A stretch of 64,000 bases of DNA from CAVQGM01 sp963712065 (GTDB lineage: Bacteria > Actinomycetota > Acidimicrobiia > Acidimicrobiales > Acidimicrobilacustridaceae), in NCBI GenBank assembly GCA_963712065.1, contig CAVQGM010000001.1, positions 744,001 through 808,000 of the forward strand, in the 5' to 3' direction. Below are positions 23,403 to 31,549 of the stretch, in pieces. The translations under genes were made by a program, and so were the position numbers. Under the pieces are notes generated by a model, which was given only the letters and a program-made list of their open reading frames with translations, did no database searches and was not told the DNA's origin. Position 1 is the first letter of the stretch; each line of letters starts with the position of its first letter.

Positions 23403-24343
23403 CAGTCGTCGCGGTCCTTCCCGCTCTCCGCCGCTCGGGCGGGCTTCCCGCTCTCCGCCGCTCGGGCGGGCTTCCCGCTCTCCGCCGCTCGGGCGGGCGT
23501 CACGCTCTCAGGGGCGGGGGGCACGACGTCCGGGTAGAGGCTGGCGTGGCCGGGGGTGATCCCCGCGGCCAGCAGCTCGGTGTCGGCCCGTGACTCGCGC
23601 TGGTCGCGGTTGAGCCGGCCGGTCGACGGCGAACCACCGAGCGGCCGTCCGGTCGTGGCGAGCCCGGCGTCGGCCGCCGCCTGCCGCAGCAGGTTGGCGA
23701 CCTGGTCCCAGCTGGCGGCCGCGCCTTCGCCCACGACCTGGTCGGCGGCGCCGTCGACCAGGATGAAGTAGGGGCTCACCGGGACCGAGTAGTCGTCGTA
23801 GGCCTCGGTCGACATCACGATCGGCACACCCGGCGGAGCCAGCGAGGCGACCGACGCCGGGCTCTCCTGCTGCGGTCCCTTGGTGACGATGACGAGCCGG
23901 GTGTCGCGGCCCGGCAGCCGGTCGGCCTCGCCCTCGGCGAAGGCTCGCCAGAAGTCGGCGCACGTGCCGCAGCCGCTCGACAGGAAGGCGAGCAGCGTGG
24001 TGTGGCCGGTGCCCGAGACCCCGACGACCTTGGCCGCGCCGGCCGGCGTGACCCCGGCGAGGTCTCGCACCGCCCCGAAGGCGCCGGCATCGTCGGGCAG
24101 CTCCCGCGGCTCGGGCACGCCGGGTCGCGTGCGGATCTCGGGATCGGGCTTGTCGGCGAGCTGCACCGGCGAGGTCACCCCACCGGCCGCCGACTCCTCG
24201 CCGAGCTCCTCGGACTCGTCGAAGACGCCGGCGCCGAGCTCGTGCAGGCGGCGGAGGATCTCGGCGTGGCTGCGGAGCAGGCCCACCACGAGCACGGCGA
24301 GGACGAGGACCACGAGGGTCAGGAGGACGACGAGAGCGACCAC
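23402..24343 (-). CDS. membrane-anchored thioredoxin-like protein (MauD-like)
   Basis: A 313-residue protein anchored by an N-terminal helix (ALVVLLTLVVLVLAVLVVGL), so the remainder faces outside. After a linker, a thioredoxin-like domain occupies about 95-230, with the redox pair Cys125 and Cys128 in AFLSSGCGTCADFW and a cis-Pro-like SPYFILVDG. The arrangement resembles MauD, which helps form the disulfides of methylamine dehydrogenase light chain. The C-terminal tail contains three copies of a nine-residue unit (ARAAESGKP). GTG start with GAAGGAA 7 bases ahead, 27 bases after the MauA-like gene. I infer that it oxidises or isomerises the 26-Cys domain encoded just upstream. Confidence 0.82.
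   Translation of the reverse strand: MVALVVLLTLVVLVLAVLVVGLLRSHAEILRRLHELGAGVFDESEELGEESAAGGVTSPVQLADKPDPEIRTRPGVPEPRELPDDAGAFGAVRDLAGVTPAGAAKVVGVSGTGHTTLLAFLSSGCGTCADFWRAFAEGEADRLPGRDTRLVIVTKGPQQESPASVASLAPPGVPIVMSTEAYDDYSVPVSPYFILVDGAADQVVGEGAAASWDQVANLLRQAAADAGLATTGRPLGGSPSTGRLNRDQRESRADTELLAAGITPGHASLYPDVVPPAPESVTPARAAESGKPARAAESGKPARAAESGKDRDD
23420..23500. repeat. three tandem 27-bp units inside the redoxin gene
   Basis: Three near-identical 27-bp units encode the repeated nine residues ARAAESGKP at the extracytoplasmic C-terminus of the redoxin. They are in frame and nearly identical in DNA, suggesting recent expansion by slippage. Confidence 0.9.
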
Positions 24344-24370
24344 GATGGATTCCTTCGGATCAGACGGCGA

Positions 24371-26557
24371 TCAGGCGACCGAGACGGTGCGGGAGCCGAG
24401 GAAGGGGTTGGTGGACCCGGCGCCGGTGTTGATGGCGAACACCCCGACCGTCCGCGTGCCCCGGGGCGCGGGGACCACGAGGTCGAAGCCGTGGTCGGCG
24501 CCGAAGCCGGGGAAGAACGCGCCGATCTCGGGCCGGGTGACGCCGGCGGTGCCGACGCCGGCGAAGACGCCGTCGACGTACACGTGGACCTCGGCCGGCC
24601 CGGCGGTGTCGGGGTCGAGGGCCCAGCCGACGACCCGCACCTGCCCGGTGCCACCGGAGGCCGACTCGAGGGCGCCGATGGGGTTGCCGCCGACCTGGAC
24701 GGTGCGACAGCCGAGCACCGGGTTGGTGGTGCCGGACAGGGAGTTGATGGCGAACACGCACACGCTGCGGGCGCCGGCGGCGGCGGGCACGGTGGCGGCG
24801 AACCCGCGGTTCGACCCGTAGCCGGGATAGAACCTGGCGACGTCGGGTCGAGGCTGGTCGGCCGGGAACTCGCCGCGGAACTGGCCGTCGACGTACACGT
24901 GCACCTTCGCCGGGTTGGCGTCGTCGGGGTCGATCGCCCAACCGGTGACCGTGATCGAGTCGGGCCCGTTGCGGGCGGTGTCGAGCGATCCGATCGGGTT
25001 GCCACCGATCACGTTCACGGTGCGGGTGCCGAGCAGAGGGTTGGCCCCGCCGCCGGTGTTGATGGCCCACACGTCGACGCGCCGTGCGCCGGGGCCGGCG
25101 AGCACGTTGACGTCGAAGCCGTGGGCGGGGCCGTACTCGGGGTGGACGGCGGCGACGTCGGGGCGCGGCTGGCTGGCCACGAACTCGCCCCGGAACTGCG
25201 AGTCGACGTAGACGTGCACCTTGATCGGGTCGACGGTGTCGGGGTCGATGGCCCAGCCCGTGACCCGCAACCCCGACGCCACCGCCACGGCCCGGTCGAC
25301 CGAGCCGAACGGGCGGCCGACCTCGATGCTCCGGCAGCCGAGCACCGGGTTGGTGCTCCCGGCGCCCACGTTGATGGCGTAGACGCACACGTTCCGCGTG
25401 CCACCGGTGACCGAGATCGTCGCCGAGTACCCGTGCAGGGAGCCGAAGCCCGGGTAGGCGGCACCGACGTCGGGGCGGTTCTGGTTGGCGGTGTACTCGC
25501 CTCGGAACTGGCCGTCGACGTACACGTGCACCTTCACCGCGGCGGTCGTGTCGGGGTCGATGGCCCAGCCGGCGACCTTGATGGTGCCGGCGCCGGCGGT
25601 GAGGGAGTCGAGGGAGCCGAACGGGTTGTTGAGGCGGACGGTGCGGCAGCCGAGCTGGGTGGAGCCAGCGCCGGCGCCGGCGTTGAGGGCGTTCACGCAG
25701 ATGGTCTTGGTCTGCCCAGCCGGGATGGGCACCCGCATGGAGAAGCCGTGGTTGTCACCCCACCCGCGGTACGCGGCGCCGACGTCGGGGCGGTACCCGT
25801 CGGCCACGACGCTGGCGACGACGACGCCGTCGACCACGGCCTGGACGGTGACGGGTCCCTGGGTGTCGAAGTCGAGGGCCCAGCCCGCCACCCGGATCGC
25901 GCCGGCGTCCTCGACGGCGTCCTCCAGGTTGCCCACGACCTTGTGCAGGCAGGGCCGGTCGTGGCCGGCCGTGTTCTGGTCGATGCGCAACGTCGTCGTG
26001 CACGACGGGTCGAGCGACCAGGGCGGCACGCAGGTGACCACTCGGCACACGATCGGCCCCAGGCAGGGCACGCCCTGGTTGCACTGTCCGTAGCGGAACT
26101 GCGTGCAGCCCGCCTTGCGGTTGCCGCACGACCCGTTGGCGCAGCCGCAACCCGTGCCCGAGCAGCTGCCGCTGCAGATGCCGTTGCCCCCGCAACCGCA
26201 GCCGTTGCACGGCGCGTTGCAGTCCATGTAGTAGCGGGGGCCACCGCAGAACGCGGTGCCGTCGGCCTTCCACCAGCCGCCGAGCAGGGTGTTCGGCGGG
26301 CACTTGTTGTCGCCGTAGATCGTGCAGCAGAACTCGGTGTACCCGTCGCAGCAGAGCGAACCGCACTCGCAGTTCGAACCGTTGCAGGAGCAGATCGCGG
26401 CGTAGGCGGTGGTGGGCTTCAGCGCGTAGGTGACGGGGTTGACGGCGATGGCGCTGCCGACGACCGCGGAGCGGGCGAAGAAGCCGCGGCGGCCGAAGCG
26501 GCGACCGAGGAACCCGGAGACCTTCTCGACGACGTCGGTGCTCGAGGGGGCCTTCAC
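24371..26557 (-). CDS. Tat-exported MauA-like Cys-rich protein with five C-terminal beta-type repeats
   Basis: A 728-residue protein, GTG start at 26557 with GAGAGG about 10 bases ahead. Residues 20-54 are a Tat signal (RRFGRRGFFARSAVVGSAIA). Residues 55-205 contain 26 cysteines; the stretch CPPNTLLGGWWKADGTAFC then GGPRYYMDCNAPCNGCGC resembles the methylamine dehydrogenase light chain MauA, with Trp95/Trp96 near the position of a tryptophylquinone Trp and another Trp at 180. Residues 210-728 are five repeats of ~103 residues built on GWAIDPDT, VHVYVDG, RPDV, YPGFG and YAINVGAGSTNP. Repeats 1, 2 and 4 carry a Cys pair that is lost together in repeats 3 and 5. MauA is normally ~130 residues without such repeats. 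Probably a cell-surface protein; enzymatic activity is unproven. Confidence 0.8.
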   Translation of the reverse strand: MKAPSSTDVVEKVSGFLGRRFGRRGFFARSAVVGSAIAVNPVTYALKPTTAYAAICSCNGSNCECGSLCCDGYTEFCCTIYGDNKCPPNTLLGGWWKADGTAFCGGPRYYMDCNAPCNGCGCGGNGICSGSCSGTGCGCANGSCGNRKAGCTQFRYGQCNQGVPCLGPIVCRVVTCVPPWSLDPSCTTTLRIDQNTAGHDRPCLHKVVGNLEDAVEDAGAIRVAGWALDFDTQGPVTVQAVVDGVVVASVVADGYRPDVGAAYRGWGDNHGFSMRVPIPAGQTKTICVNALNAGAGAGSTQLGCRTVRLNNPFGSLDSLTAGAGTIKVAGWAIDPDTTAAVKVHVYVDGQFRGEYTANQNRPDVGAAYPGFGSLHGYSATISVTGGTRNVCVYAINVGAGSTNPVLGCRSIEVGRPFGSVDRAVAVASGLRVTGWAIDPDTVDPIKVHVYVDSQFRGEFVASQPRPDVAAVHPEYGPAHGFDVNVLAGPGARRVDVWAINTGGGANPLLGTRTVNVIGGNPIGSLDTARNGPDSITVTGWAIDPDDANPAKVHVYVDGQFRGEFPADQPRPDVARFYPGYGSNRGFAATVPAAAGARSVCVFAINSLSGTTNPVLGCRTVQVGGNPIGALESASGGTGQVRVVGWALDPDTAGPAEVHVYVDGVFAGVGTAGVTRPEIGAFFPGFGADHGFDLVVPAPRGTRTVGVFAINTGAGSTNPFLGSRTVSVA

Positions 26558-26639
26558 GCCGGCCGGCCTCTCAGGGCGCGCCGGCCGGCGGCGGAGGGCG
26601 GGCGGGAAGGGACCAGAGGGGGTGCGGGGTGACGATCCA

Positions 26640-27209
26640 TCATCGGAGCTCGGAGCTGACCTCGAAGGTGCGGACGGACGGTTGGCGGGGACCGCGGCGG
26701 GCGGCGGCCAGCGTGTCGGGCAGGACGGTGAGGGTGACGACGACGAGCCAGGTGCCCACGGCGACGAGCAGCAGCTGGGCGAGGCCGGCGCCGGGGAGGT
26801 CGGGCTGCAGCTCGACGAAGCCGGGCGTGCCCGTGACGGCACCGACGGCGGCCACGCCCGCGGCGACGGCGTCGACCCCCACGTGGACGAGACTCGGGCG
26901 GGAGGAGAGGCGGCCGAAGCACCCGCACGACGCGGCGGCGTCGCCGAGGCGCACGAGTCGCAGCGTGATCAGCGTGAAGGCGGTGAACAGCACGGCCACC
27001 GTGCCGGTGGCCACGGGGCCCCCGACGAGGAAGGCGGTGGCCCCCGCGGCGATCTCGACCGCACCCACGAACCGCACGAGGACCGGCGATGCGGGCAGGC
27101 CGAGGGTGGCGAACATCGAGGCGGTGGGCCCGGGGTCGCGGAGCTTGTAGACGCCTCCGACGGCGAGGACGAGGGCGGCGACCGCCACCGGGCCGGCGAG
27201 CGAGACCAT
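26640..27209 (-). CDS. MauE-like membrane protein
   Basis: A 189-residue four-helix membrane protein of the MauE/DoxX-like type: VAVAALVLAVGGVYKLRDP, then FVGAVEIAAGATAFLVGGP, TGTVAVLFTAFTLITLRLV and LAQLLLVAVGTWLVVVTLT. The motif SCGCFGRL after helix 3 is typical of MauE proteins and supplies a periplasm-proximal Cys pair. MauE is needed, with MauD, for disulfide formation in MauA. I placed the start at ATG 27209, which has AAGGTG 6 bases ahead; an in-frame GTG at 27218 falls inside that ribosome binding site. It is the first gene of the operon, 82 bases before the MauA-like gene, and divergent from the sigma-type gene at 27333. Confidence 0.82.
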   Translation of the reverse strand: MVSLAGPVAVAALVLAVGGVYKLRDPGPTASMFATLGLPASPVLVRFVGAVEIAAGATAFLVGGPVATGTVAVLFTAFTLITLRLVRLGDAAASCGCFGRLSSRPSLVHVGVDAVAAGVAAVGAVTGTPGFVELQPDLPGAGLAQLLLVAVGTWLVVVTLTVLPDTLAAARRGPRQPSVRTFEVSSELR

Positions 27210-27332
27210 CCGCTGCACCTTATTCGACCGCGGACCCCGGCCCGGCGCAGGGGGGATATCGTCCGGAAAGGGTCAATTCCGACCCCCTACCGGTCGATGG
27301 AACCCCGTGGACCACGCAGGCGCGAGACGGCG

Positions 27333-29201
27333 GTGAGTGACGTGAGCACGGGTACCACGACGGACCGGACCGGTCGGAGCCAGGAGCACCGCAAGCGCGA
27401 CCAGGCGCTCGTGGCCCTGCACAAGGCGGGCGACGCACGCGCGTTCGGCCGTCTGTACGACCTGTGGTTCGACCCCGTCTACGACCGGATCATCCATCGG
27501 GGCGTACGACCCCGCGACGCCGCCGCGGTCGAGACCGAGGCCTTCACCACCGTCACCCAGGACCTCGGCCAGTCGGCGGCCAACGAGTCGTTCGCGGTGG
27601 TCGCCCTCCGAGCCACCCGGCGTGCGGCCGGCCAGGCCGGGGGCGGCACGCCCCATCCCGGGCCCCAGGCCGTCGGCGCCGAGGGCCGACTGGCGGCCGC
27701 CACCAACGTGGGCGCCATCGCGGCCGACACCGAGGTCGCCGCCCTGTGCTGGCAGGCTGCCGACGTGCTCGGCGAGCGGGTGCGCGAGTCGCTCGACCTC
27801 CACTACCGGTTCGGGCTTTCGTCGCGGGAGGTCGCAGCGGTGCTGCGGGAGCGCCCCGAGGCCATCGCCGAGCTCCTGCCCAAGCTGCCGCTCGGCTTCG
27901 GCAACGCCGTGAGGGCGCGCGTGCTGTGGCGAGGCGGCTCCCCGGAGCACGACGTGCTGCGGGGCGAGCTCGTCGGCCATGATCGCTTCGACGCCGACAC
28001 CGTCCGCATCGTGAGCCGGCACCTGAAGACCTGCGACCAGTGCCGGGCTCGAGCCCTCATCGCGCTGCCGCCGGTCGAGGTGTTCGCCGCCATCCCGATC
28101 GCCGGCGCGCCGGTGGGGCTGAAGGAACAGGTGGCGAGCGGCCTGGCGGCCAGCACGCCGATGACCGGCTCCGCCTACCTGCGCCCCGCCGACCGGGCGG
28201 CGGCCACCACCGCGTCCGCGGCCACGCCCAAGCCGACGATCTCCTCGCCGACCACGGCCCGCCAGACCCGGAAGCGGGGAGCGGCCGCCCTGCTCGCCGC
28301 CGGTGCGGCCGGCGCCGGCGCCGTCGGCGCGGCAGCGGCCACCGCACCGACCAGCGGCGCGGTGACCGGGCGCCAGCCCACGTTGCCCCCGCCACCCGAG
28401 GCCGCGCCGACCCCCACGCCGAACCCCACGCCGACACCGGTCGGGGATGACGCCGGGGCGACGGTCGTCGCGGCCACGGTGGCCGGGACGACGGTCACCG
28501 GCGCCCCCGCCGCGCCGCCGGCGGACCTCACCGCCAAGAACGCCCCGATGCACGAGCCGGTGAAGGCCGCCGAGAAGAAGGCCGGCGCCGACGTGATCGG
28601 CGGCGGACGGCGCCGGCTCGTGATCGCCGGCGGTGTCGCCGCTGCGCTGGCCCTCGTGCTCGGCATCGTGGTGCTGACCCGCGACGGCGGGAACACCGAG
28701 ATCTCCACCGCCTCCGGGCCCGAGACCACCACCACCGAGCAGCCGACGACGACCACCCGCCCGGCGGTGACCACCAGCACGATCCCGCTGCCCACCACGA
28801 CCCTGCCCGTGACCCCCACGTCGCCGGTGACGTCGGCACCGGCGGTCAACCCCGCGCCGCCCCCGTCGGGCGGCGGTGGCGGCGGCGGCAGCGCTGCGGC
28901 CCCGACCACCCCGACGACGCAGGCGCCGCTGAACCTGTCGATCTCGTTCGCCCTCACCCCGAACTTCATCTTCCCGAGCGGCGAGTCGACCCTGGTGTGG
29001 GACATCTCCGCCAGCCGGTTCGTGCGGGTGGCGATCAACGGTCCCAACGGCTTCTACGCCGAGACCCTGAGCGGCAGTGCCCAGGTCTGCCCCGGCACGC
29101 CGGGCTGCAGCGAGAGCGGTACCCAGTTGGCGTACTCCCTCGAGGTGTACGACGGCGATCGCCTGGTCGGCCAGCGAAGCATCCTGCTGACGGTCCGCTA
29201 G
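27333..29201 (+). CDS. single-chain ECF sigma factor / anti-sigma / membrane sensor protein
   Basis: A 622-residue protein. Residues 20-80 resemble sigma region 2 (QALVALHKAGDARAFGRLYD). Residues 135-190 resemble region 4 with a helix-turn-helix (ESLDLHYRFGLSSREVAAVL). Residues 230-237 hold the anti-sigma zinc motif H-x3-C-x2-C (HLKTCDQC). A membrane helix follows at 429-449 (RRRLVIAGGVAAALALVLG), after an Ala-rich hydrophobic stretch at 316-340. Beyond it are a Thr/Pro linker and an exported beta-type domain with two Cys (VCPGTPGC). Sigma-anti-sigma fusions with exported domains are known in actinobacteria (ECF52-like). It is divergent from the MauA-like operon, which it may control. The start is uncertain: ATG 27297 or GTG 27342 are alternatives. 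Confidence 0.75.
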   Translation: MSDVSTGTTTDRTGRSQEHRKRDQALVALHKAGDARAFGRLYDLWFDPVYDRIIHRGVRPRDAAAVETEAFTTVTQDLGQSAANESFAVVALRATRRAAGQAGGGTPHPGPQAVGAEGRLAAATNVGAIAADTEVAALCWQAADVLGERVRESLDLHYRFGLSSREVAAVLRERPEAIAELLPKLPLGFGNAVRARVLWRGGSPEHDVLRGELVGHDRFDADTVRIVSRHLKTCDQCRARALIALPPVEVFAAIPIAGAPVGLKEQVASGLAASTPMTGSAYLRPADRAAATTASAATPKPTISSPTTARQTRKRGAAALLAAGAAGAGAVGAAAATAPTSGAVTGRQPTLPPPPEAAPTPTPNPTPTPVGDDAGATVVAATVAGTTVTGAPAAPPADLTAKNAPMHEPVKAAEKKAGADVIGGGRRRLVIAGGVAAALALVLGIVVLTRDGGNTEISTASGPETTTTEQPTTTTRPAVTTSTIPLPTTTLPVTPTSPVTSAPAVNPAPPPSGGGGGGGSAAAPTTPTTQAPLNLSISFALTPNFIFPSGESTLVWDISASRFVRVAINGPNGFYAETLSGSAQVCPGTPGCSESGTQLAYSLEVYDGDRLVGQRSILLTVR

Positions 29202-29245
29202 CCCCCGTCCCGCGCCGTCGCCGTTCCCGAGCGGCGGGGACCGCG

Positions 29246-31495
29246 ATGAGCTGGCACCATGCCGGGATGGCCCGGACCCGACGCACCATGTGCCGCATCT
29301 GCGAGGCCCACTGCGGCCTGGTGGTCACGGTCGGCGACGACGACGCGGTGGTCGACGTGAAGCCCGACCGTGATCACCCGGTGTCGCGGGGCTACGCCTG
29401 CGTGAAGGGCACGAGCCTCGGCGACCTCCACCACGACCCCGACCGCATCGACCACCCGATGCGCAGGATCGGCGACCGGTGGGAGCGGATCTCCTGGGAG
29501 CAGGCCCTCGACGAGATCGGGGCACGCGTCCGGGCCCTGCGCGCCGAGCACGGCGACCGCTCGATCGCCCTCTACTCGGGCAACCCGACGTTCTTCTCGT
29601 TCCAGCACCTCCTGTGGTCGGCGGCGTTCCTCGAGGCGCTCGGCTCCCCGAACCACTTCGCCTCCCACTCCGTGGACGTGAACAACAAGTTCTACGTGGC
29701 CACCGAGATGTACGGGCAGCCGACCGTGCAGCCGGTGCCCGACCTCGACCGCGTCGAGGTGCTGATCTGCCTCGGCACCAACCCGGCGGTCAGCCAGATG
29801 TCGGTGGTGCAGGCACCCGACGCGCTCGGCCGACTGCGGGCCATCGAGGCGCGCGGGGGCCGCGTGGTGATGGTCGACCCCCGCCGGACCGAGACGGCGA
29901 AGAAGGTCGGCGAGCACGTGCCGATCCGCCCCGGCACCGACGCCTACCTCCTGCTCGGGATGCTCCACGTGCTCGCCCACGAGGACGGCGGGCGCGCCCT
30001 CGACCTCGACCGGGCCCGGCGGTTCGCCGACGGCGTCGACTCGTTCCTCCTGGCGGCGGTGCCGTGGTCGCCAGAGCGGGTCGCCGAGGTCACCGGGGTC
30101 GACGCCGCCACCATCCGCCGCCTGGCCCGTGGCTACGGCGACGCCGACGGGGCCGCCCTCTACCTGTCGACGGGGGTGAACATGGGGCCGTTCGGCTCGT
30201 TGGCCGCCTGGCTCGCGCAGGGCCTCGACCTCGTGACCGGCAACCTCGACCGGGCCGGTGGACTGCTGGTACCGCCCGGACCGTTCGACACCCTCGCGGT
30301 GTCCCGCCTGCTCGGGCACGCCGACATGTGGCGGCACCGCACGCTGCGTGACGGCTGGCACCGCGTCGCCGGCGCCTTCCCGGTCGCCGCCCTCGCCGAC
30401 GAGATCACGATCGATCACCCCGACCGGATCCGGGCGTTGTTCGTCGGCGCCGGCAACCCCGCCCACTCGGTGCCGGGGCCTGCGCTCGCCGATGCGCTCG
30501 ACGACCTCGACCTGCTGGTGGTCATCGACCTGTACGCCAACGAGACGGCGGCACACGCCGACTACCTCCTCCCGGCCACCGACATGCTCGAGCGCTCCGA
30601 CTACCCCATCGCGTGGGCGAACCTGCAGCCCACCCCGTTCGCCCAGTTCACCGACGCCGTCGTGCCGCCGGCCTACGAGCGCCGACCCGAGTGGCAGATC
30701 TTCGCCGACCTGGCCGTCGCCTGTGGGGCGTCGCCGGTGGGGAGGTCGCTCGCCAACGCCGTCCCCCGGGTCAACGCGCTGCTCGAGCGGGTCCCCGGCG
30801 GACGTCCGGTCACCCCCGACACCCTCCTCGCCCTCCTCTTCCGGTGGGGTGGCCAGGTGAGCCTCGACGAGCTGCGCGCCCACCCCGAGGGCGTCGAGCT
30901 GGCACCGACCGAGCCGGGCTCGTTCCTCGGTCGACGGGTGCCGACGCCCGACGGCCGCGTGCGGCTCGCCCCGCACCGCATCCTCCGGGACCTGGTGCGG
31001 CTCCGGGACCGCGCCCTCGACTTCGCGCCGGTCGACGACGGCACGCTCGTGCTCATCGGGCGCCGTGAGCGCCGCTCGCACAACAGCTGGATGCACAACA
31101 ACCCCGGCATCACCCAACCCGCCGCCAACACCGCCCTCGTGCACCCCGCCGATGCCGCCCGACTGGGCCTGACCGACGGGGGGACGGTGACCATCGACCG
31201 CGCTGGGCCCGAGGCGGTCACCCTCCCCCTGCGGGTCACCGACGACGTGGCGGAGGGAGTCGTCGTGGTCCCGCACGGTTGGGGCCACGCCGGACACGGT
31301 GGGCGCCGGGCGGCGGCGCTCGGTGGAGGCAACGTCAACCAGATCGTCCCCGGCGGGTCGGCCGAGGCCGAGCCGCTGAGCGGCCAGGCGGTGATGCTCG
31401 CCCATCGCGTCGTCGTGCGCCCGGGTCCCACCCCGGTGACCGCCGACCCCGACGCAGGCGAGGAGGCCGCGGTCCCGGCCCGGTCGCCTTCCTGA
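29246..31495 (+). CDS. molybdopterin-dependent oxidoreductase, paralogue without a Cys ligand
   Basis: A 749-residue bis-MGD enzyme related to the one at 14913-17231. The [4Fe-4S] ligands are Cys16, Cys19, Cys23 and Cys52 (CRICEAHCG and GYACVKG). Cofactor motifs include CLGTNPAVSQM, MVDPRRTET, STGVNMGPFGS and SHNSWMHNNP near the end. At the Mo-ligand position the paralogue's Asp-Cys is Asp144-Val145 in HSVDVNNKF, so Mo may be held by Asp or lack a protein ligand. No Tat signal, hence cytoplasmic; no partner subunits adjoin. GGGGA lies 5 bases before ATG 29246; ATG 29267 is an alternative. The substrate is unknown. Confidence 0.88.
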   Translation: MSWHHAGMARTRRTMCRICEAHCGLVVTVGDDDAVVDVKPDRDHPVSRGYACVKGTSLGDLHHDPDRIDHPMRRIGDRWERISWEQALDEIGARVRALRAEHGDRSIALYSGNPTFFSFQHLLWSAAFLEALGSPNHFASHSVDVNNKFYVATEMYGQPTVQPVPDLDRVEVLICLGTNPAVSQMSVVQAPDALGRLRAIEARGGRVVMVDPRRTETAKKVGEHVPIRPGTDAYLLLGMLHVLAHEDGGRALDLDRARRFADGVDSFLLAAVPWSPERVAEVTGVDAATIRRLARGYGDADGAALYLSTGVNMGPFGSLAAWLAQGLDLVTGNLDRAGGLLVPPGPFDTLAVSRLLGHADMWRHRTLRDGWHRVAGAFPVAALADEITIDHPDRIRALFVGAGNPAHSVPGPALADALDDLDLLVVIDLYANETAAHADYLLPATDMLERSDYPIAWANLQPTPFAQFTDAVVPPAYERRPEWQIFADLAVACGASPVGRSLANAVPRVNALLERVPGGRPVTPDTLLALLFRWGGQVSLDELRAHPEGVELAPTEPGSFLGRRVPTPDGRVRLAPHRILRDLVRLRDRALDFAPVDDGTLVLIGRRERRSHNSWMHNNPGITQPAANTALVHPADAARLGLTDGGTVTIDRAGPEAVTLPLRVTDDVAEGVVVVPHGWGHAGHGGRRAAALGGGNVNQIVPGGSAEAEPLSGQAVMLAHRVVVRPGPTPVTADPDAGEEAAVPARSPS

Positions 31496-31537
31496 GCTCC
31501 ACGAACCGGCAGGCCCGCCAGGCGAGCGCCACGGACC

Positions 31538-31543
31538 TAGGGT
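31538..31543 (+). promoter_or_regulatory. -10 hexamer of a leaderless promoter for the ASCH-type gene
   Basis: TAGGGT lies 6 bases before the GTG start at 31550, with no ribosome binding site. Confidence 0.5.
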
Positions 31544-31549
31544 CCGACC

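Noticed and set aside
23420..23500. CRISPR-like direct repeats
   Set aside because: The 27-bp units are contiguous without spacers and lie in frame within a coding sequence; no cas genes are present.
24002..26632. A long plus-strand frame with apparent internal repeats
   Set aside because: It is the antisense image of the MauA-like repeat protein; its periodicity simply mirrors the real repeats.
24371..27209. Canonical methylamine dehydrogenase operon
   Set aside because: No heavy chain, MauG or amicyanin gene is present, and the light-chain-like domain is larger, has 26 rather than 12 Cys and is fused to repeats.
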